Source of the DNA: an uncultured Methylophaga sp.
GTDB lineage: Bacteria; Pseudomonadota; Gammaproteobacteria; Nitrosococcales; Methylophagaceae
Length of the DNA stretch: 64,000 bases
NCBI GenBank assembly: GCA_913055695.1
Contig: CAJXKF010000001.1
Coordinates: forward strand, 328,354-392,353
Direction: 5' to 3'
A program made the translations under genes and the position numbers. Below are positions 35,837 to 44,784 of the stretch, in pieces (the stretch's first letter is position 1; each line of letters starts with the position of its first letter). Below the pieces are notes generated by a model, which did no database searches, was not told where the DNA came from, and worked only from the letters and a program-made list of their open reading frames with translations.

Positions 35837-36538
35837 GTGAGTTCATTCAAAAAACCTCAATCCATGGACGAAAACATTCTACAAACCCGATTAGCAACGT
35901 TGTTCCAGATTATCCTGGTGGCCGGTGTGGTTGGCGCGCTCTGGGACCAGTCCTGGTTCGATGCTTTCATCATCAGCGGTATTTTTCTGATTACCTTACT
36001 GCCGATGCTGTTTGCCAAAAAATTCGATGTGACCATCCCCGCCGCGTTTCAGTTGCTGACAGTCATTTTCGTCTTCGCCTCGTTATTTTTGGGTGAAGTT
36101 CATGGTTACTACCTCAAAATCTGGTGGTGGGATATCGCCCTGCACACGGTGTCAGGCTTTCTGCTCGGTATCGTCGGTTTTTTGCTGGTCTATGTGATGA
36201 ATGAGACCGAGCGGGTCAGTCTTTATATGAAACCCGGCTTTATCGCCTTTTTTGCCTTTTTATTTGCAGTGGGTGTGGGCGTGTTCTGGGAGTTTTTCGA
36301 ATACGTGGCCGACAAGGTGTTCGACTTCACCATGCAAAAACCGGCTTTCGGTGACAGCACCGGCCTGACTGATACAATCACTGACCTGATGGTCGATAGC
36401 CTGGGTGCCATGATCATCAGCTTTATGGGTTATCGCTACCTGAAAAGACATCCCGGAAAGGGCCTGATACAGCACTGGGTCAGGAATTTCATTAAAAATA
36501 ACCCGCGCATATTCAAGAAGACGCATCAGCGTCATTAA
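35837..36538 (+). CDS. YjdF/DUF2238-like membrane protein
   Basis: A 233-residue (or 224 if the ATG at 35864 is used) membrane protein with six hydrophobic segments. ALHTVSGFLLG, FWEFFEYVAD and DTITDLMVDSLGA resemble the polar residues shared by YjdF/DUF2238 proteins, whose function is unknown. Neither the GTG at 35837 nor the ATG has a strong ribosome site. The MFS gene starts 11 bases after it, so the two are probably one unit. Confidence 0.7.
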   Translation: MSSFKKPQSMDENILQTRLATLFQIILVAGVVGALWDQSWFDAFIISGIFLITLLPMLFAKKFDVTIPAAFQLLTVIFVFASLFLGEVHGYYLKIWWWDIALHTVSGFLLGIVGFLLVYVMNETERVSLYMKPGFIAFFAFLFAVGVGVFWEFFEYVADKVFDFTMQKPAFGDSTGLTDTITDLMVDSLGAMIISFMGYRYLKRHPGKGLIQHWVRNFIKNNPRIFKKTHQRH

Positions 36539-36549
36539 CGGAAGACTTC

Positions 36550-37770
36550 ATGGATTCAGATATTCGTCTCGGCTACGCTGGTTTGCTACGCCGACATTTC
36601 GGTCTGATAGCTGCAGCCTGGCTGGCAGTCTTTACCGGCAACCTGGGCCAGAGCTTTTTCATCGGCCTGTTTCAGTCGGATATCAGTAATCACCTCAACA
36701 TCAGCGCCGGTGAGTTCGGCAGCATCTACGCAGCCATCACTATGACCAGCGGGTTCCTGGTCATGCACTTCGGCCCCAAAATCGACTGGATTGCCCCCAG
36801 ACGCTATGCCCTGACGGTATTATCCGCCCTGTTTTTCGGCGTGCTGATGCTGACTTTATCCCCCTGGTGGGGCCTGGCCGTTTTCGGTCTCGGCCTGCAA
36901 CGACTCTGTGGTCAGGGGCTGATGACGCACCTGGGCAGCACGCTGGCCGGTCGTGAATTTACGCTCAACCGCGGCCGGGCTCTGGGACTCGTCAGTCTGG
37001 GTATGCCTTCCGGTGAAATCATTCTGCCACCGGTCATTGCCCTGCTCGTGACCTGGCTCAGCTGGCAGCAGATCTGGTGGAGCATCGTCGTCGTTCTGGC
37101 AGTGATGTGGATGTTATTGATCCTGTTTGTCGACTGGCCCGAAGCGCCGCGAAAAAAGAAAAGTAAAAACGAACCGCAGGAAAAAGGCCCCTCGCCCATG
37201 CGAGAGCGTCGTTTCTGGATGTTGATCCCGATGTTGATGGTGTTGCCTATCACCCTCACCGGCATCTTTATCTACCAGGCACAAATGACTGAAGACCTGG
37301 GCGCCACCACCACTACCTATGCCTTAGCCCTGACCGGCCTGGGTCTTTCCCGGTTCCCGGGTGCGCTGCTGGGCGGTCGCTGGATTGACGAACTCGGCGT
37401 CACCACGCTTGCCAGGCTGTATCTGCTGCCTTTTGCCATCGCCCTGCTGGCGGCAGCGTTAATTGGCGGCAACATTGCCATCTGGATCATTATGCTTGGT
37501 GCGGGCACGGCTCTGGGCATGTCCTCTCCCATCGGCGACAGCCTGCTGGTCAGACTCTGGGGACGTGAACACCTGGGGCAGGTACGTTCACTCAAGTCAG
37601 CATTTCTGGTGTTTTCAACCGGTCTGGCGCCCGCCTTTCTGGGCTTTATGATTGATGCCGGTGTCCGCTTCCAATCCATATTGCTCGGCATGCTGGTGTT
37701 TCTGGTTATTACCTGGATTATGGCGCAAGGCCCGATTCGGGAGGCACATCAACAACCCGCTGATAGTTAA
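36550..37770 (+). CDS. Major facilitator superfamily transporter
   Basis: The 406-residue product has twelve predicted helices in two halves, with a charged cytoplasmic loop near residue 200 (RKKKSKNEPQEKG). The region between helices 2 and 3 (HFGPKIDWIAPRR) is an altered MFS motif. GGAAG stands before the ATG. No substrate can be inferred. It follows the YjdF-like gene by 11 bases. Confidence 0.85.
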   Translation: MDSDIRLGYAGLLRRHFGLIAAAWLAVFTGNLGQSFFIGLFQSDISNHLNISAGEFGSIYAAITMTSGFLVMHFGPKIDWIAPRRYALTVLSALFFGVLMLTLSPWWGLAVFGLGLQRLCGQGLMTHLGSTLAGREFTLNRGRALGLVSLGMPSGEIILPPVIALLVTWLSWQQIWWSIVVVLAVMWMLLILFVDWPEAPRKKKSKNEPQEKGPSPMRERRFWMLIPMLMVLPITLTGIFIYQAQMTEDLGATTTTYALALTGLGLSRFPGALLGGRWIDELGVTTLARLYLLPFAIALLAAALIGGNIAIWIIMLGAGTALGMSSPIGDSLLVRLWGREHLGQVRSLKSAFLVFSTGLAPAFLGFMIDAGVRFQSILLGMLVFLVITWIMAQGPIREAHQQPADS

Positions 37771-37949
37771 GATTGCGTTGCTCGTTCAGTGTTATGGCAG
37801 AGATAAAGCGGGTTTACCCATCAATAGACGAGCTTGAAATATTCATCGGGTCTTACAAGATTAGATAAAAACTTCTATAACCAAATTAATCAGACCTGAC
37901 AAAACTGAAACTGTGGGCACCAAACCCAGCTCAAGGAGAGTTAGCTGTC

Positions 37950-38336
37950 ATGAATCAAACCAAGTATCTGAGCATCCCCCACTGGTTACCCGGCAATCGA
38001 TGGCACCATTCTCTTATCGATGCTCTGATCATGGCAGTAGGACTGCTGGTTATGGTGATTTCTTATTACAGCAACCCGATTTATCCCGACATTAATCTTA
38101 TCGGCCCCTCCGGCGCCATCCTGATGATTAGCGGTGCCATCGTCGAATATCAGCACAACTCCTACGAAAAAATCGCCATTAATAAATCAATTCTGCACTC
38201 TGCAGACAGTGGTGAGGTAGTGATTTTCTCGTTTGCTCTGCATCGAAAATTAACCAAATGGGCCTCGCATATCTGTGTCATCGCAGGCTCCATCATCTGG
38301 GCTTATGCCAGTGTGTTTCTCAAATTGACCAGCTAA
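37950..38336 (+). CDS. Hypothetical small membrane protein (128 residues)
   Basis: Three hydrophobic segments (about 24-42, 50-65 and 108-125) are separated by short polar loops. AAGGAG lies 11 bases before the ATG, supporting expression. I do not recognise a family. It is the last gene before the accessory stretch that begins at 38337. Confidence 0.6.
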   Translation: MNQTKYLSIPHWLPGNRWHHSLIDALIMAVGLLVMVISYYSNPIYPDINLIGPSGAILMISGAIVEYQHNSYEKIAINKSILHSADSGEVVIFSFALHRKLTKWASHICVIAGSIIWAYASVFLKLTS

Positions 38337-38573
38337 GACTATCAACTGGAGTTAATCAAGTTATCAGATATCTGTTGGTTTTCTCTCGCATGCCAGCATC
38401 TAGCCTTCATAGTTACCGAGCCCTAAATATTGTGAGATATTTCACAACAGGCTGCTTAGCACTTCCAATAGGTTCTCAGTTAGGTTTAAAACTCGGCGTT
38501 AACGCGTATTGGGTTGTTATGATTGCTCCAACAACATCAGGCTCCGCTATCGACTATGACATATGAAGGCGCG

Positions 38574-38603
38574 CTGGAGCTGGAGCTGGAGCTGGAGCTG
38601 GAG
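38574..38603 (+). repeat. (CTGGAG)5 hexanucleotide repeat
   Basis: Five exact copies of CTGGAG in tandem, followed by a partial GATG. If translated in the frame around it, it gives alternating Leu-Glu. A change in copy number would not shift a frame, so it would not act as an on/off switch. Confidence 0.9.
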
Positions 38604-38956
38604 GATGTGCTCATCTTCTATATCTTTCTGACAAGAATTGTATTAGCAATTAGATATGTTACATCGGTATGGATATGGATTTATGGGATGTCTGAGCTAT
38701 GCGTCAGATTTCTTGTTAAAAGCAAAATTTTCGCCCGGTTTCTCAATGTAGAACAAAGGCCAACGAGAGCGTCGGGGCTCGTGGCAAGAAGGTTGTAGTG
38801 TTCGTTACGGTTGCCTTTCCGGTTATTTCATAGCTGCCGTAATGAGTGGAATCAGCCCTAGCTTACAAGTGGTTGTTTTCGGTCAGAAAACAAGGGGGGC
38901 ATCCAGCTTGCTTCCCTTGGTTTGAAGATTAGGAGCACAATAAAAACTTTCCACAC

Positions 38957-38978
38957 TAATGTGAAGCTTGTCACACAT
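38957..38978 (+). promoter_or_regulatory. CRP-like binding site upstream of the nuclease gene
   Basis: TGTGA-AGCTTG-TCACA (38960-38975) matches both half-sites of the CRP consensus TGTGA-N6-TCACA exactly, with AA on the left flank and CAT on the right. It is 101 bases before the ATG at 39076. A TATCTT (38992-38997) downstream could be the -10 element of an activated promoter. Confidence 0.6.
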
Positions 38979-39075
38979 ATCCAATACGGGCTATCTTGAT
39001 AGTCAGGCTCTTCAATCAGTCTGCCTGCCACGGCAAGCCGGGAGTTTTACTAAGGGATGAGACAAGGACTTCACT

Positions 39076-40947
39076 ATGAAACTTCAGCAAATTCTCTCCA
39101 GCCTGAATCTTCTAGAAAAAACCAAATTTATTAATTGTTTGGATAAATTGTGCACTGCTAAAGAGGCAGATGATGCTTCTATTTCAAAGGTAGTTGAAAG
39201 TTTAAACGGCAAGATGAAATACGCATCAGGACGCGAGATTGCTGATATTTTTAATGTCGTGTCAGATCAATTCAGGACTCACATAAAAGAGCAATTATCG
39301 TTTTCAGGTGCATCCGTAAAACTCTTGGTTAATATCATTACTCGAGATGGTAACGCCGTTGCAAGAAGAAGCTGGATCGAAAAGCTTTACACCGATGAGT
39401 GCAAAGGTCTCGGTAAGTTATTGCAAGAAATTCAATGCGAAATCGAACAATCAGACAAATCAAGTTACGATCGTGCTCATAGGTTGAGTATCTTCAATAA
39501 TTGCCTTGAGGTCGCATACAAGAATGACTTAAAGAATAAACGTCAGGAGAATATCTCTGATGATGAGAGAAGCGTTCTCAATCAACTCGCAAAAGACCTG
39601 AAAATTTCAAATGATGAATTCTCTGCAATTGAGCATTTATACGATCCTATAAAAGCAGACAAAAACACTATAGAAGACAGCCTCAACACACTTCGTGAAA
39701 TGGGTGTGATCTTTATCAAAAAGAAAGAGGAAATCTATATTGCTGATGAAATCGTCAGAATCATCAACGACATCAACGAGAAAGAGCTAAGCGATAAATA
39801 TTTGCTGAGAATTCTTCGAGCGTTGTCGGATGCAGAACTCTCCAGCATCCTCAAAAATCACGGAAAAAGAATCAGAGGCGTCGAGCGTACGGAAAAAATT
39901 AAAACCATCATTCACTCTGGCATTTCTATTAGAGAAGTTCTCCAGAATGAAATATTTGATGAATCTGAGAGCCTCAATAATAGAAAAGACAGAATCAAAG
40001 CCTTAATGTCCGATTTGAATATTGAAGCTGACCGGCTTGGCTCAACACTTGAGGAAAGAGTCGGCATACTCATTGAGGCATTAAATTCAGCGACCGAGAG
40101 AGAATTTAACGCTATTAGCGCTACCAGCTACAAAGAAATGTATGCAACGCTTGAGTCAAGTTTTAATCAGATCAATGGTGACGGTAAAAACGAGAAATTG
40201 TCAGTTAGAATCAAGCGTGAATTCGAGTTAGAACCTGCAGAAGAAGTCTCTACAGAGCGTTTAAGAGCGTTATCTATTACCCCTCACGATATTCTTTACT
40301 TGCTTTCCAATGAGGAGATCAAATTCCTAAGGGATAAACTAGGACTCTCAAAAAGAGGTGATCCAAGGCTTAATATTCTTAATTCTTTTGCAAATGCCAA
40401 CGATAAACTTATTGAGGAGTACGTAGCTCTGTCTCGAAGAGATCTGCCCGCGCTCAGACAGGCCGCGATAGAAATCAATGAGGCGGACATTGGTGCGAAA
40501 TTTGAAGAAGTGACTAAGACCATATTCGAAGAAATGGGATTAGTCGTTGAGGAAGACATACGTAAAGCAGTGAATACAAGTAAAGACAAGGCGGATATCA
40601 TCATCTCCATCAGTGATGATGACATCATCGTGGGTGAAGCAAAGACCTGCAAAGATGGTGACTTTGCCAAGTACTCGACAACCTCAAGACAAGTCAAAGC
40701 CTATGTTAGACGCTGTGAGAGTCAGGGAAAGCGAGTCGCTCAAACCTTGATTATTGCCCCCAGCTTTTCAGATGATTTTATTGAGTCGGCCCAAATGGAT
40801 ACAGAGATCAATATCTCACTACTGACTTCAGATGGGCTGAAGCAAATTTATGATGCCTACCGCTCAAAGCGAAAGCCAAACTTCTCAGCAAAGCTTCTGA
40901 CGAAAGGCGGCCTTTTAAAATCAGATTTGATTGCCAAGAATATATAA
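39076..40947 (+). CDS. Orphan multidomain protein with Mrr-like PD-(D/E)XK nuclease core
   Basis: A 623-residue cytoplasmic protein, clearly more A+T-rich than its neighbours. I do not recognise the full-length family. The C-terminal domain (about 470-600) has the order of a restriction-endonuclease fold: helix GAKFEEVTKTIFEEMGL with E478, KADIII with D507, then GEAKT with E521 and K523, then a helix starting RQVKAY. Two SAP-like segments, 252-282 and 412-438 (IKFLRDKLGLSKRGDPRL), could bind DNA. Residues 160-190 resemble a TerB-like helical domain, and 195-230 a winged helix. It stands alone with its own ribosome site and a CRP-like site. DNA cleavage, perhaps defence against foreign DNA, is inferred. 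Confidence 0.75.
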   Translation: MKLQQILSSLNLLEKTKFINCLDKLCTAKEADDASISKVVESLNGKMKYASGREIADIFNVVSDQFRTHIKEQLSFSGASVKLLVNIITRDGNAVARRSWIEKLYTDECKGLGKLLQEIQCEIEQSDKSSYDRAHRLSIFNNCLEVAYKNDLKNKRQENISDDERSVLNQLAKDLKISNDEFSAIEHLYDPIKADKNTIEDSLNTLREMGVIFIKKKEEIYIADEIVRIINDINEKELSDKYLLRILRALSDAELSSILKNHGKRIRGVERTEKIKTIIHSGISIREVLQNEIFDESESLNNRKDRIKALMSDLNIEADRLGSTLEERVGILIEALNSATEREFNAISATSYKEMYATLESSFNQINGDGKNEKLSVRIKREFELEPAEEVSTERLRALSITPHDILYLLSNEEIKFLRDKLGLSKRGDPRLNILNSFANANDKLIEEYVALSRRDLPALRQAAIEINEADIGAKFEEVTKTIFEEMGLVVEEDIRKAVNTSKDKADIIISISDDDIIVGEAKTCKDGDFAKYSTTSRQVKAYVRRCESQGKRVAQTLIIAPSFSDDFIESAQMDTEINISLLTSDGLKQIYDAYRSKRKPNFSAKLLTKGGLLKSDLIAKNI

Positions 40948-41099
40948 TACTTAGGTTTGAGGACTGGAGCATATAAACACAAGTCAGCCAACTTGATGTA
41001 GTCGTAATCAATGGGGTTAGACACGATTGATGAACGGTTAATACACGCCATCCGCAGGCTAGAAATCAATCAAACTATAGTGAAGCACCATTCAAATCG

Positions 41100-42071
41100 T
41101 CAACGAGCAGGCAAAACTGGCTCTGGTGTCAAAAACGGCTCTGGATCGACCGGGCCGCCTGAATAAATCCCGAAGTGCAGATGCGGTGGTGTGGTTCTGG
41201 CATTACCGGTATTGCCCACATAACCGATGATCTCACCTTTTTGGACGTCTTCGCCGGAGCTGACCACAAAGCCATCCAGATGGGCGTAATAATAACGGGC
41301 ACCGTAAGGACTGAGCAGACCGCCTGTGAGCCAGATATGTTTACCGCCGATCCCGCCTGTGCCTGTCCGAACCTGGCCATCGATGACTGCGGTTACCGGG
41401 GTGCGCTTATCGGCAAAGATATCCACGCCGTGATGTTCTCTGGCGCCGCCATCCCGTGGATCACCGAAAACACTGCCGATATCACGCCTTGACGCCGACT
41501 CAACCGGCATCGGCAGTGAGCCGCCGTGGGCGATAGCCAGCGAATATTCAACGCTGGCAAACAGTTCCGGCTGCAGGACAAAACGATAGTCATCGGACTG
41601 AGAGATAAACCGGCTTTTGATCGCCTTATCTGTATCCAGGTCCGTTATCGTTGTCCAGTTCTGACTACCTTTTTCACGTCGCTCCAAACTGGCGAAAAGC
41701 CGGTTGTCCGCCTCATCCAGCCGGGAAAATTGCCAGATGAGTTTCTGGCCTTGTTCAAGTGTTAGCTGATAAACGTCAGCACTGATTTCATCACGGGAAA
41801 ATTCATTTACTGTGCGATAGGCAGAACCGGTCTGTACTGGATTTTTACTTGCTTCTTCAACTGCCCCCACCCATTGTTTGCCCAGAGGGCTATCCAGTAA
41901 CCCGGCAAAACGTAAACGCAGTATAAAAAGTTCACGAGGCGACCACCCCAGCACATCATAGGCGAGGTAACCGAAGGCATCTTCAAAGGTTTCTGATGCG
42001 TCCTGACGCAAATCATCACGAGTAATCAGCAGTGCTATCAGTAGAACCAAGAAGCAAAGCAGTAAGCACAA
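41100..42071 (-). CDS. M23-family metallopeptidase (LytM-type), N-terminus apparently broken by a stop
   Basis: The frame encodes a membrane helix (LLLCFLVLLIALLI), a helical and beta-rich middle, and a C-terminal M23 domain with metal ligands in HHGVDIFA and HLHFGIY. It is a periplasmic murein endopeptidase or activator. The only start, TTG at 42071, has no good ribosome site and truncates the cytoplasmic side. The same frame continues upstream across a single TAA (42092-42090) to an ATG at 42191, giving 33 polar codons ending in VQGK. The intact ancestor was probably a type II membrane protein. Whether this copy is expressed is unclear. Confidence 0.75.
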   Translation of the reverse strand: MCLLLCFLVLLIALLITRDDLRQDASETFEDAFGYLAYDVLGWSPRELFILRLRFAGLLDSPLGKQWVGAVEEASKNPVQTGSAYRTVNEFSRDEISADVYQLTLEQGQKLIWQFSRLDEADNRLFASLERREKGSQNWTTITDLDTDKAIKSRFISQSDDYRFVLQPELFASVEYSLAIAHGGSLPMPVESASRRDIGSVFGDPRDGGAREHHGVDIFADKRTPVTAVIDGQVRTGTGGIGGKHIWLTGGLLSPYGARYYYAHLDGFVVSSGEDVQKGEIIGYVGNTGNARTTPPHLHFGIYSGGPVDPEPFLTPEPVLPAR

Positions 42072-42089
42072 GCGCAGCAGCGCACTGCC

Positions 42090-42191
42090 TTATTTGCCTT
42101 GTACAGCATTCACGCTGGTTTGAACTTCTGTTGGTGGACTGTCAGTGTTGGATTGTTTCAGGCTCTCAGAGGCCTTGTTCGGGTCGCTCAT
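42090..42191 (-). pseudogene. Short in-frame upstream segment of the M23 gene (33 codons and TAA)
   Basis: ATG at 42191, 33 polar codons rich in Ser, Gln and Thr, then TAA at 42092-42090. It is in the same phase as the M23 frame, seven codons before its TTG. An even longer start (42215) is in frame. The composition suits the cytoplasmic tail of a single-pass membrane protein, so I read it as the severed N-terminus. A genuine small upstream ORF or a sequencing error are alternatives. Confidence 0.45.
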
Positions 42192-42348
42192 TCGCAAACT
42201 TACCATTGTCGTCATGGGTTATCATGTGGTTGAAGCTATAGTCATGGACGAATGCTGATGCTTGAAAGTTTGGCCTTTTTTGAATCCAACACAGTTTTAG
42301 TATTCAATCACTACTACTTAAGTCAACAAAACCAAAAAGACGAACCCA

Positions 42349-43290
42349 ATGAATTTTTTCTCAACGGCTAAAACGCTCTTACTGGCTTTTTCTCTAACAC
42401 AGCTACTGGCCTGTACTTCCACTACTATCGTCCCCGCCCCGTCACAATCTGAAGAGATCGCGGTTCAGTTCACAGATGAGAGTTTGTCCGGCTTTTTTGA
42501 TTTACCCGGTGGTATCCACCGGGTGCCCAACAGCCAGGTCATTATTTCGGGGCATCAATCCGGTGGCTGGGTCAGCTCGATACTGGGGCCGATAGGCCTT
42601 TCCCTTCAAAGTGCTATCGACGCGGAGAATTCTGCAACCGCGATTCAGGATGCCGAGGCCTTACTGCAATTCAGGTTAACCGAAGCCGCCGATGCGATTG
42701 CTGAAGATTTGATTGTGCAGCCTGAGTTTGCGGGTGCTTACACTAACTTCGCTACAGCCCGCACCCCGGTGCTTGAAGTGAAAAGCGCCGTGATTCTCAC
42801 TTTTCAGAACGAGACGGATGTCAAACCCTATGTGCTGCTCCAGGCGGCACTGAAAGATGCCAGAGCCAACACCGATATCTGGTGGAGCCGTTATATTTCG
42901 TCCTCCGGACCTGCCCGACCGTTTTCAGGTGAAAACGGCTGGACAGCCAATGACGGTCAGGCTTTTGAAGATAATATTGCTCAAAACCTGGAAAAAGCCA
43001 TCAGACTGATGCTGACCGATGTTGCCTCTCCCTACCAACGCTACGCCAGCGATCTGGTTACGGTTCAGGGCTATTATCCTTATGTCAGGTACAAAATGCA
43101 GACTGTGGGCTACAAACTCTATGAAACTGACGATACGCTTGCCTATGTGCCGAAGCTGGGAGATGCCATCGTGTTTTCCGGCGTTCATCTGATTGATAAA
43201 TCCACGGTGGATATCCGTCCCACCCAGGAAGGTGACGAGGTTTACAAAGTGATTGAGGAGGAGACCGGCGAGAAGAGCCAGGCCGAATAA
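42349..43290 (+). CDS. Hypothetical lipoprotein 1 (313 residues)
   Basis: The lipobox LLAC places the lipidated Cys at residue 22. The mature protein begins with a Pro/Ser linker, then LPGGIHRVPNSQVIISGHQSGGW, an Ala-rich helical segment and a beta-rich domain with IDKSTVDIRPTQEGDEVYKV at the end. I do not recognise the family. It is the first of three consecutive lipoprotein genes on the same strand. A possible promoter is TTGAAT (42280) with TTCAAT (42303). Confidence 0.7.
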   Translation: MNFFSTAKTLLLAFSLTQLLACTSTTIVPAPSQSEEIAVQFTDESLSGFFDLPGGIHRVPNSQVIISGHQSGGWVSSILGPIGLSLQSAIDAENSATAIQDAEALLQFRLTEAADAIAEDLIVQPEFAGAYTNFATARTPVLEVKSAVILTFQNETDVKPYVLLQAALKDARANTDIWWSRYISSSGPARPFSGENGWTANDGQAFEDNIAQNLEKAIRLMLTDVASPYQRYASDLVTVQGYYPYVRYKMQTVGYKLYETDDTLAYVPKLGDAIVFSGVHLIDKSTVDIRPTQEGDEVYKVIEEETGEKSQAE

Positions 43291-43477
43291 AGCTGAGGCT
43301 CTAGCCATCTAAGCTTGGCTTTTATGTGAGGCACAGCTATTATCTTAAGCGCTTGAAGCATGAGTCATTGCAGAAATAGCTCATGTTGAATTTTAAATAA
43401 CCATGGACTGGTTAATTGCAAAAGCCTTCACGGCAATTCGTCGATGAGCTTGATAATTCAAAAGGATTTGATGAAAC

Positions 43478-44185
43478 ATGTTTCGCCATCTACTACTGCT
43501 GCTCGTCAGCCTGAGTCTTACTGCCTGTTCAACAATCACTGGTCAAAGCGCATTTCGTTACGACGCCAGCCCCACACTGGATAAAGCGTCTTATCTTCAG
43601 TCTGATAGCAATGCCGGCGTGGTGCTGGTCGATGTGAACTGGTCAAGATACTGGGGCTGTGGGGACTATGAAAACGCGCAGCTGTTCTATCTTGGCTTTC
43701 ACAAGCTCCCGGTAGCGAGTAACACTGCCCCGTCCACACCCGACTTAGTACTCAACAATCCTGCACAGCTACTCGCCAAAAACCGGTTCGAAAGTTATGC
43801 CTATCTGGTCTCTCCCGGCACCTATGCTTTGACTGATATCAGCCTTAAACTAGCTCGTTCAGTCAACATCATCCGTCACTTTGTCACCGATAAATCCAAG
43901 CTCATTAAAGACGATGAGCCGCTGGCGGGAACCTTTACCGTCAAGCCCGGCGAAGTGGTCTATATCGGAAACTTCTATCTCGATTGCACTATTGATCCCA
44001 TGCCGTGGCGTTATTACACCAAGGCTGAGCACTTTGATGAAGGACTTGAGGGCTATCGCGCAAAATATCCTTTTCTGAAACTTGACGACGTGCAATACCG
44101 TTTGTTTGAAACCGATATGCTCGGTCACGACTACGCTCCCCCGAAACAGGATAAGCTGAAACAGGCAGAAGGAACTAAAAAATGA
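43478..44185 (+). CDS. Hypothetical lipoprotein 2 (235 residues)
   Basis: The lipobox LTAC gives a lipidated Cys at residue 17. The mature part is beta-rich, with NWSRYWGCGDYENAQLFYLG and later SPGTYALTDISLKL and KPGEVVYIGNFYLDC. The last two segments look like a beta-sandwich of the kind found in small surface lipoproteins. The stop overlaps the ATG of lipoprotein 3 (ATGA), so these two are coupled. Lipoprotein 1 ends 187 bases upstream. Confidence 0.7.
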   Translation: MFRHLLLLLVSLSLTACSTITGQSAFRYDASPTLDKASYLQSDSNAGVVLVDVNWSRYWGCGDYENAQLFYLGFHKLPVASNTAPSTPDLVLNNPAQLLAKNRFESYAYLVSPGTYALTDISLKLARSVNIIRHFVTDKSKLIKDDEPLAGTFTVKPGEVVYIGNFYLDCTIDPMPWRYYTKAEHFDEGLEGYRAKYPFLKLDDVQYRLFETDMLGHDYAPPKQDKLKQAEGTKK

Positions 44186-44784
44186 AAATGGCACTAAAAT
44201 TGTGTCTGGCGCTGTTTGCGCTGTTGCAGAGCTCATGTGCCACACAGTCGCTCTATGAGCCGGTTAACACAAGCGATAGAATTGGTGGATATCTGGTCTC
44301 CGCAGACAGAGAAAACTTGGTTATTATCGGTGAAAAATATCATTACATTGCCTCACTCAATCAAGCATTGGCAAACATTATCGGCTGGGATAAGCAGACA
44401 ATACTCGCGGTTGATCATGGCTCATTCAGACTCAATGACCATGAGAATGTGCATATTCGTTTTAATTTGTCAGTGGCTACTGAATCAGTCACTGAGGAGG
44501 AGCTAGAATTTCTAGTGGCGAATGGCTTTGAGCTTGAACAATCCAAACTGATCTATCGTGCCTCATTGGATGGCAATTATTACTTGGCTGGGAATGTCAG
44601 CAACACACGCACATTTTCCAAAAAATATACCGTCAACATCATTAAAGATAGAAATCCGATTATCAAAGCGGCTTTGACTCCTATCACTGTTGCTGTTGAT
44701 GGAGTGTTGGTGCTGGGCTTTGTGGCCCTTTTCAGCGTTTTTTGCATCACCGCTGATCTGTCAGGTCATCAGTGCATGACTTAA
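44182..44784 (+). CDS. Hypothetical lipoprotein 3 (200 residues)
   Basis: The signal peptide ends in LQSSC (Cys19), an acceptable lipobox. The middle part is mixed alpha/beta with YHYIASLNQALANIIGW and ILAVDHGSFRLNDHENVHIRF. The C-terminal 35 residues include a hydrophobic stretch (VAVDGVLVLGFVALFSVFCI), likely a second membrane contact. Four-base overlap with lipoprotein 2 points to joint expression and perhaps a common complex. No family is recognised. Confidence 0.65.
   Translation: MKMALKLCLALFALLQSSCATQSLYEPVNTSDRIGGYLVSADRENLVIIGEKYHYIASLNQALANIIGWDKQTILAVDHGSFRLNDHENVHIRFNLSVATESVTEEELEFLVANGFELEQSKLIYRASLDGNYYLAGNVSNTRTFSKKYTVNIIKDRNPIIKAALTPITVAVDGVLVLGFVALFSVFCITADLSGHQCMT

Larger units (their letters stand above)
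38337..39075. other. 739-bp stretch without a convincing gene, left side of the accessory region
   Basis: Base composition shifts toward A+T. Overlapping plus-strand frames at 38391-38566 and 38523-38798 lack ribosome sites and look random or decayed. The stretch holds five CTGGAG units (38574-38603), a perfect 8-bp hairpin TTGTTTTC/GAAAACAA (38873-38880 and 38886-38893), a CRP-like site (38957-38978), and the leader of the nuclease gene, with AAGGA seven bases before its ATG. No tRNA, integrase or att repeat was seen. Confidence 0.5.

Noticed and set aside
38574-38603. CRISPR-like repeat
   Set aside because: The units are contiguous six-base repeats without spacers, and no cas gene is present.
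38391-38798. Two overlapping open frames with hydrophobic stretches
   Set aside because: No ribosome sites, no family resemblance, and one is dominated by the CTGGAG repeat. They may be gene remnants but cannot be supported.
38337-41030. Mobile-element boundaries around the nuclease gene
   Set aside because: I looked for integrase, transposase, tRNA and flanking direct repeats and found none, so transfer is suggested only by composition.
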